DNA of 64,000 nucleotides, taken from assembly GCA_022360015.1 (NCBI GenBank), contig JAKSDQ010000170.1, forward strand, positions 1 to 64,000, given 5' to 3'. A program made the position numbers and the translations under genes. Of the stretch, positions 62,601 to 64,000 are shown piece by piece. Under the pieces are notes generated by a model, which saw only the letters and a program-made list of their open reading frames with translations, was not told where the DNA came from and ran no database searches. Source of the stretch: Cytophagales bacterium (GTDB taxonomy: Bacteria > Bacteroidota > Bacteroidia > Cytophagales > Cyclobacteriaceae). How positions within the stretch are numbered: position 1 is the first letter of the stretch; each line of letters opens with the position of its first letter.

Positions 62601-64000
62601 ACACATCCAGCATTTCGCTTATGTAAAACTTATCGACACCTCTCACAGTCATCTCCCGATCTTCGAAACGATAAGTAGCGTTGGGTTTATTAGTCAACTT
62701 GGAAGCGATCAGCAGATTATCATAATCCTTTCTCCGGTTTTTTGATAAAACATTGTGATAGGCTTTGCGGCGTACCTTTATATCGCCGCTTCCCACACTG
62801 TAATCGATAAAATGATAACTCATCAAAAACTCCATAGCCGAGCGTACAACATTACCCGGTTGCTTTGAAAACCTGATAAGATCTTCGACATTAAATTCGG
62901 ATGAATTAATTTTGCGTGAGTAGCCAATTACCAAAAACAAAGGATGAAACTTATAAATACCGGCCATTTCTCCAAACCGGTCAGGGTTAAAATACTCTCG
63001 CGACTCAAAATAGGCAGATATCTGGCTTCTGGCATTTAAAATCGAGATATCGAGACTGTCTGAATTTAAATCCCATTTAATCATATCGGCGGTAACATCC
63101 ATGTTGAAGTATGAAGCAAAAAATGGAGCATACTTATATCTGCCCTGATCTTTCAACACGACCAGGTGATTATTGAGAAAATTGTATTTTATTCGTATGG
63201 CCGGGTGTGTAATTGAATCACCATTTTGATAGATTACTACCGAGGCTATATCCGCTTCTACCAGCGAGTCACTCATAAAATAACGGAATGCTTTGGAACG
63301 GAATTTCCGCTGCCCGTTTTTACTCACCTCAATCGAGGCAGGCCCCGCATATAAGGAAGAGCTTGATATTTTTTGGCCTTCCAGGGAAAAGCCACCTTTG
63401 TAAACCAATTCATCGTTGTTGGCAAGCTTTACTTTTACATTATTTTCGTAAGACTTAAACCTGGGGAATTTTGCCTTTTCTTTGCGCTCATGGCGGCGGC
63501 TCTCAAAATCAAAAACACCTTCCACCACCTTATCCAGTTTTCCCACATAACTCATCTTAACATTTTCTGCCGACAGTTTCGGTTTGGTTACATCAAAATT
63601 GTATTTATCAAAGTTACAATAAACCGAGTCGGGTCCCAGACCCGCTACCGACCAATCAAATTTACCTCCGGAGCCGACAAAAGTATAATCCTTTAACATC
63701 AACGATCCACTGCTGTTGACCAGAGCCGTGGAGTCAAAGGAAGTAACAAAAATCATATCAATGCTTTCGAAAGTTATAACAGGACCTTCAAGCGCTGGTT
63801 GGGGTGCTCCAGCCAGCAGTAGCTGTTCAGGCCCAGGTTCCTCTACTTCTTCCTGGTTATCCCAATTGGTATCCCAGTCATCATTGCCTTCTTCTTCGTC
63901 CCAGTCGCTAAACCAATCTTCGCTATCTTCAGCTTCATCCTTAATTTCAGTTTCCTCCGGGATTACTTCCTCCACCGCCGACTCTATAAAATCAAACTGA
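59674..64000 (-). CDS. Very large envelope-like protein, N-terminus beyond window edge
   Basis: The frame is open through base 64000, so at least 1441 residues are present and the true start lies outside; a GTG at 63975 is not the start. A short, very acidic, Trp-rich stretch (EDWFSDWDEEEGNDDWDTNW) is followed by hundreds of residues of beta-rich repeats with motifs like KYNFDVTKPKLSAENV and GRNFTFKYDSFLVD. The last 170 residues end in a Glu/Asp tail (TEEVEDDDEGF). No catalytic motif or known domain is evident. Architecture and size suggest a large periplasmic or outer-membrane protein; this is inference. radA lies downstream on the same strand. Confidence 0.7.
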   Translation of the reverse strand, partial: QFDFIESAVEEVIPEETEIKDEAEDSEDWFSDWDEEEGNDDWDTNWDNQEEVEEPGPEQLLLAGAPQPALEGPVITFESIDMIFVTSFDSTALVNSSGSLMLKDYTFVGSGGKFDWSVAGLGPDSVYCNFDKYNFDVTKPKLSAENVKMSYVGKLDKVVEGVFDFESRRHERKEKAKFPRFKSYENNVKVKLANNDELVYKGGFSLEGQKISSSSLYAGPASIEVSKNGQRKFRSKAFRYFMSDSLVEADIASVVIYQNGDSITHPAIRIKYNFLNNHLVVLKDQGRYKYAPFFASYFNMDVTADMIKWDLNSDSLDISILNARSQISAYFESREYFNPDRFGEMAGIYKFHPLFLVIGYSRKINSSEFNVEDLIRFSKQPGNVVRSAMEFLMSYHFIDYSVGSGDIKVRRKAYHNVLSKNRRKDYDNLLIASKLTNKPNATYRFEDREMTVRGVDKFYISEMLDVYIIPENKEVRLMKNRDFVFDGQLFVGNFEYIGRNFTFKYDSFLVDMQTIDSVRFYIQEQDEIGGEKSKLDNKLVGQDSLDVQNAMANSNMNQTSGTLLINKPNNKSARRVYPGYPSFSATNGAIVYFDGEEILGGAYRDMSVYFVIPPFKMDSLSGSDVRSVGFEGTFVTSGVLPDFQEKLKIMPDNSLGFEHQVPIEGYEIKGNKGKFFKKLTLDQNGLRGNGRIEYLSSTLESEDFVFYVDSIVTQGSKMTMENQTIGVADFPDAYVENYKMKWIPDKDSMYVHNIDQPVQLYQSTASLNGFMNITPQGVLGGGQLLTRGSEAISDELAFTSNYYSARHAKFEIKSSNPEKPALSGDDIRLHFDLINNIADVSPEIEGVAAINFPYAQMKTSITNAKWNLEDRSVNMEKPEEVDINSSYFYSTREELDSLAFNGSAATYDINELKLHVTGIPFIKVADAKITPENNELTVLENSELQPLENATLVIDTLNGYHNLSDGHITIISRNEFVGDATYDLVAAADTFGIKFNSFELESVGEGKKKEKLQTVSRGTIEEADKILVSPRMIFKGTATMYATNQALELEGFVKLDLKKMSGYDTWIAYKSISDTQQVIINYDQIVTSDGTDPSSGLHFDAGDYGLYTTFVNERKSLGDEDFFIPRGMLLFDEKANAFKIEETAKSSGQSFSGRSFTYDEENSKVTFEGPLQFLSPNTTQVKLLAAGKGEGNIETNEFNLNAFLVFDYNLPAPAMSSMALDIQDLIERLGIPEAHEDKTKLLYKASEIIGERAASLYDDKTEEDYAALVSVSNELAKALAISDIDLVWSETDKAFYNPLDSKIGISNIFRDDINAMVDGFVEIRKTENGEVVNVFLKISSSWYYLGFSDNRLVLYSNNDEFNDIIKNKTNVAKAKIGEYVFILGEMNEVQNFVDEFRKVYYDIDEPFELDRPTEVVIDDKPPTELTPEETTEEVEDDDEGF

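Overview
The window reads as a chromosome segment of a Bacteroidota bacterium, most likely a Cytophagales relative. This is inferred from the protein families (FISUMP domain, DUF4412, 800-residue FtsX-type permeases, an SSS sugar symporter, a Bacteroidota-type PLP arginine decarboxylase), the scarcity of Shine-Dalgarno sequences and occasional TAnnTTTG-like boxes. No rRNA, CRISPR array or intact insertion sequence was seen.

About 1-11.2 kb is accessory and AT-rich. It starts with a cut lipoprotein gene and an FtsX-type permease, then a decayed glyoxalase-like gene. Next comes a tight three-gene cassette: a self-cleaving XRE-S24 regulator, a 1064-residue Eco57I-like N6-adenine methyltransferase and a small PD-(D/E)xK nuclease. 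Two tRNA-3'-end-like fragments flank this cassette. A tRNA-tail-like sequence with a terminator, a 107-bp MITE-like element with TGAA duplications, a FISUMP-domain protein, tRNA-Arg(CCU) and one copy of a dispersed inverted repeat follow.

About 11.2-18.2 kb holds a secreted hypothetical protein, a lipoprotein beta-carbonic anhydrase, a thioesterase, metE behind a cobalamin riboswitch, remnants of permease and RND genes, and a gamma-glutamylcyclotransferase-like gene. About 18.2-23.3 kb is a type I secretion-like operon (ABC transporter, HlyD, TolC) whose ATPase carries non-canonical catalytic residues. It is followed by a YbaK deacylase / MarR-GNAT pair with a perfect 24-bp palindrome upstream. 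About 24.9-27.7 kb is a second accessory patch: an FtsX pseudogene, a DUF4160 / DUF2442-like-HTH pair and two paralogous 67-69-residue proteins.

The rest is mostly core metabolism. It includes the oxidative pentose phosphate genes (pgl, zwf, and gnd on the opposite strand) with an ATP-grasp gene, a galactose symporter and galactokinase, and an arginine/citrulline group (two guanidine-modifying hydrolases opposite an arginine decarboxylase). A potassium block follows (trkA, trkH, and a voltage-gated channel with a zinc ribbon). Then come a D-threonine-aldolase-like enzyme, hemH, a cysteine desulfurase, glmM, mazG, a transglutaminase-like membrane protein, rluD, an LpxL-type acyltransferase, a D-cysteine-desulfhydrase-like enzyme and radA. 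A very large cell-envelope-like protein runs off the right edge.
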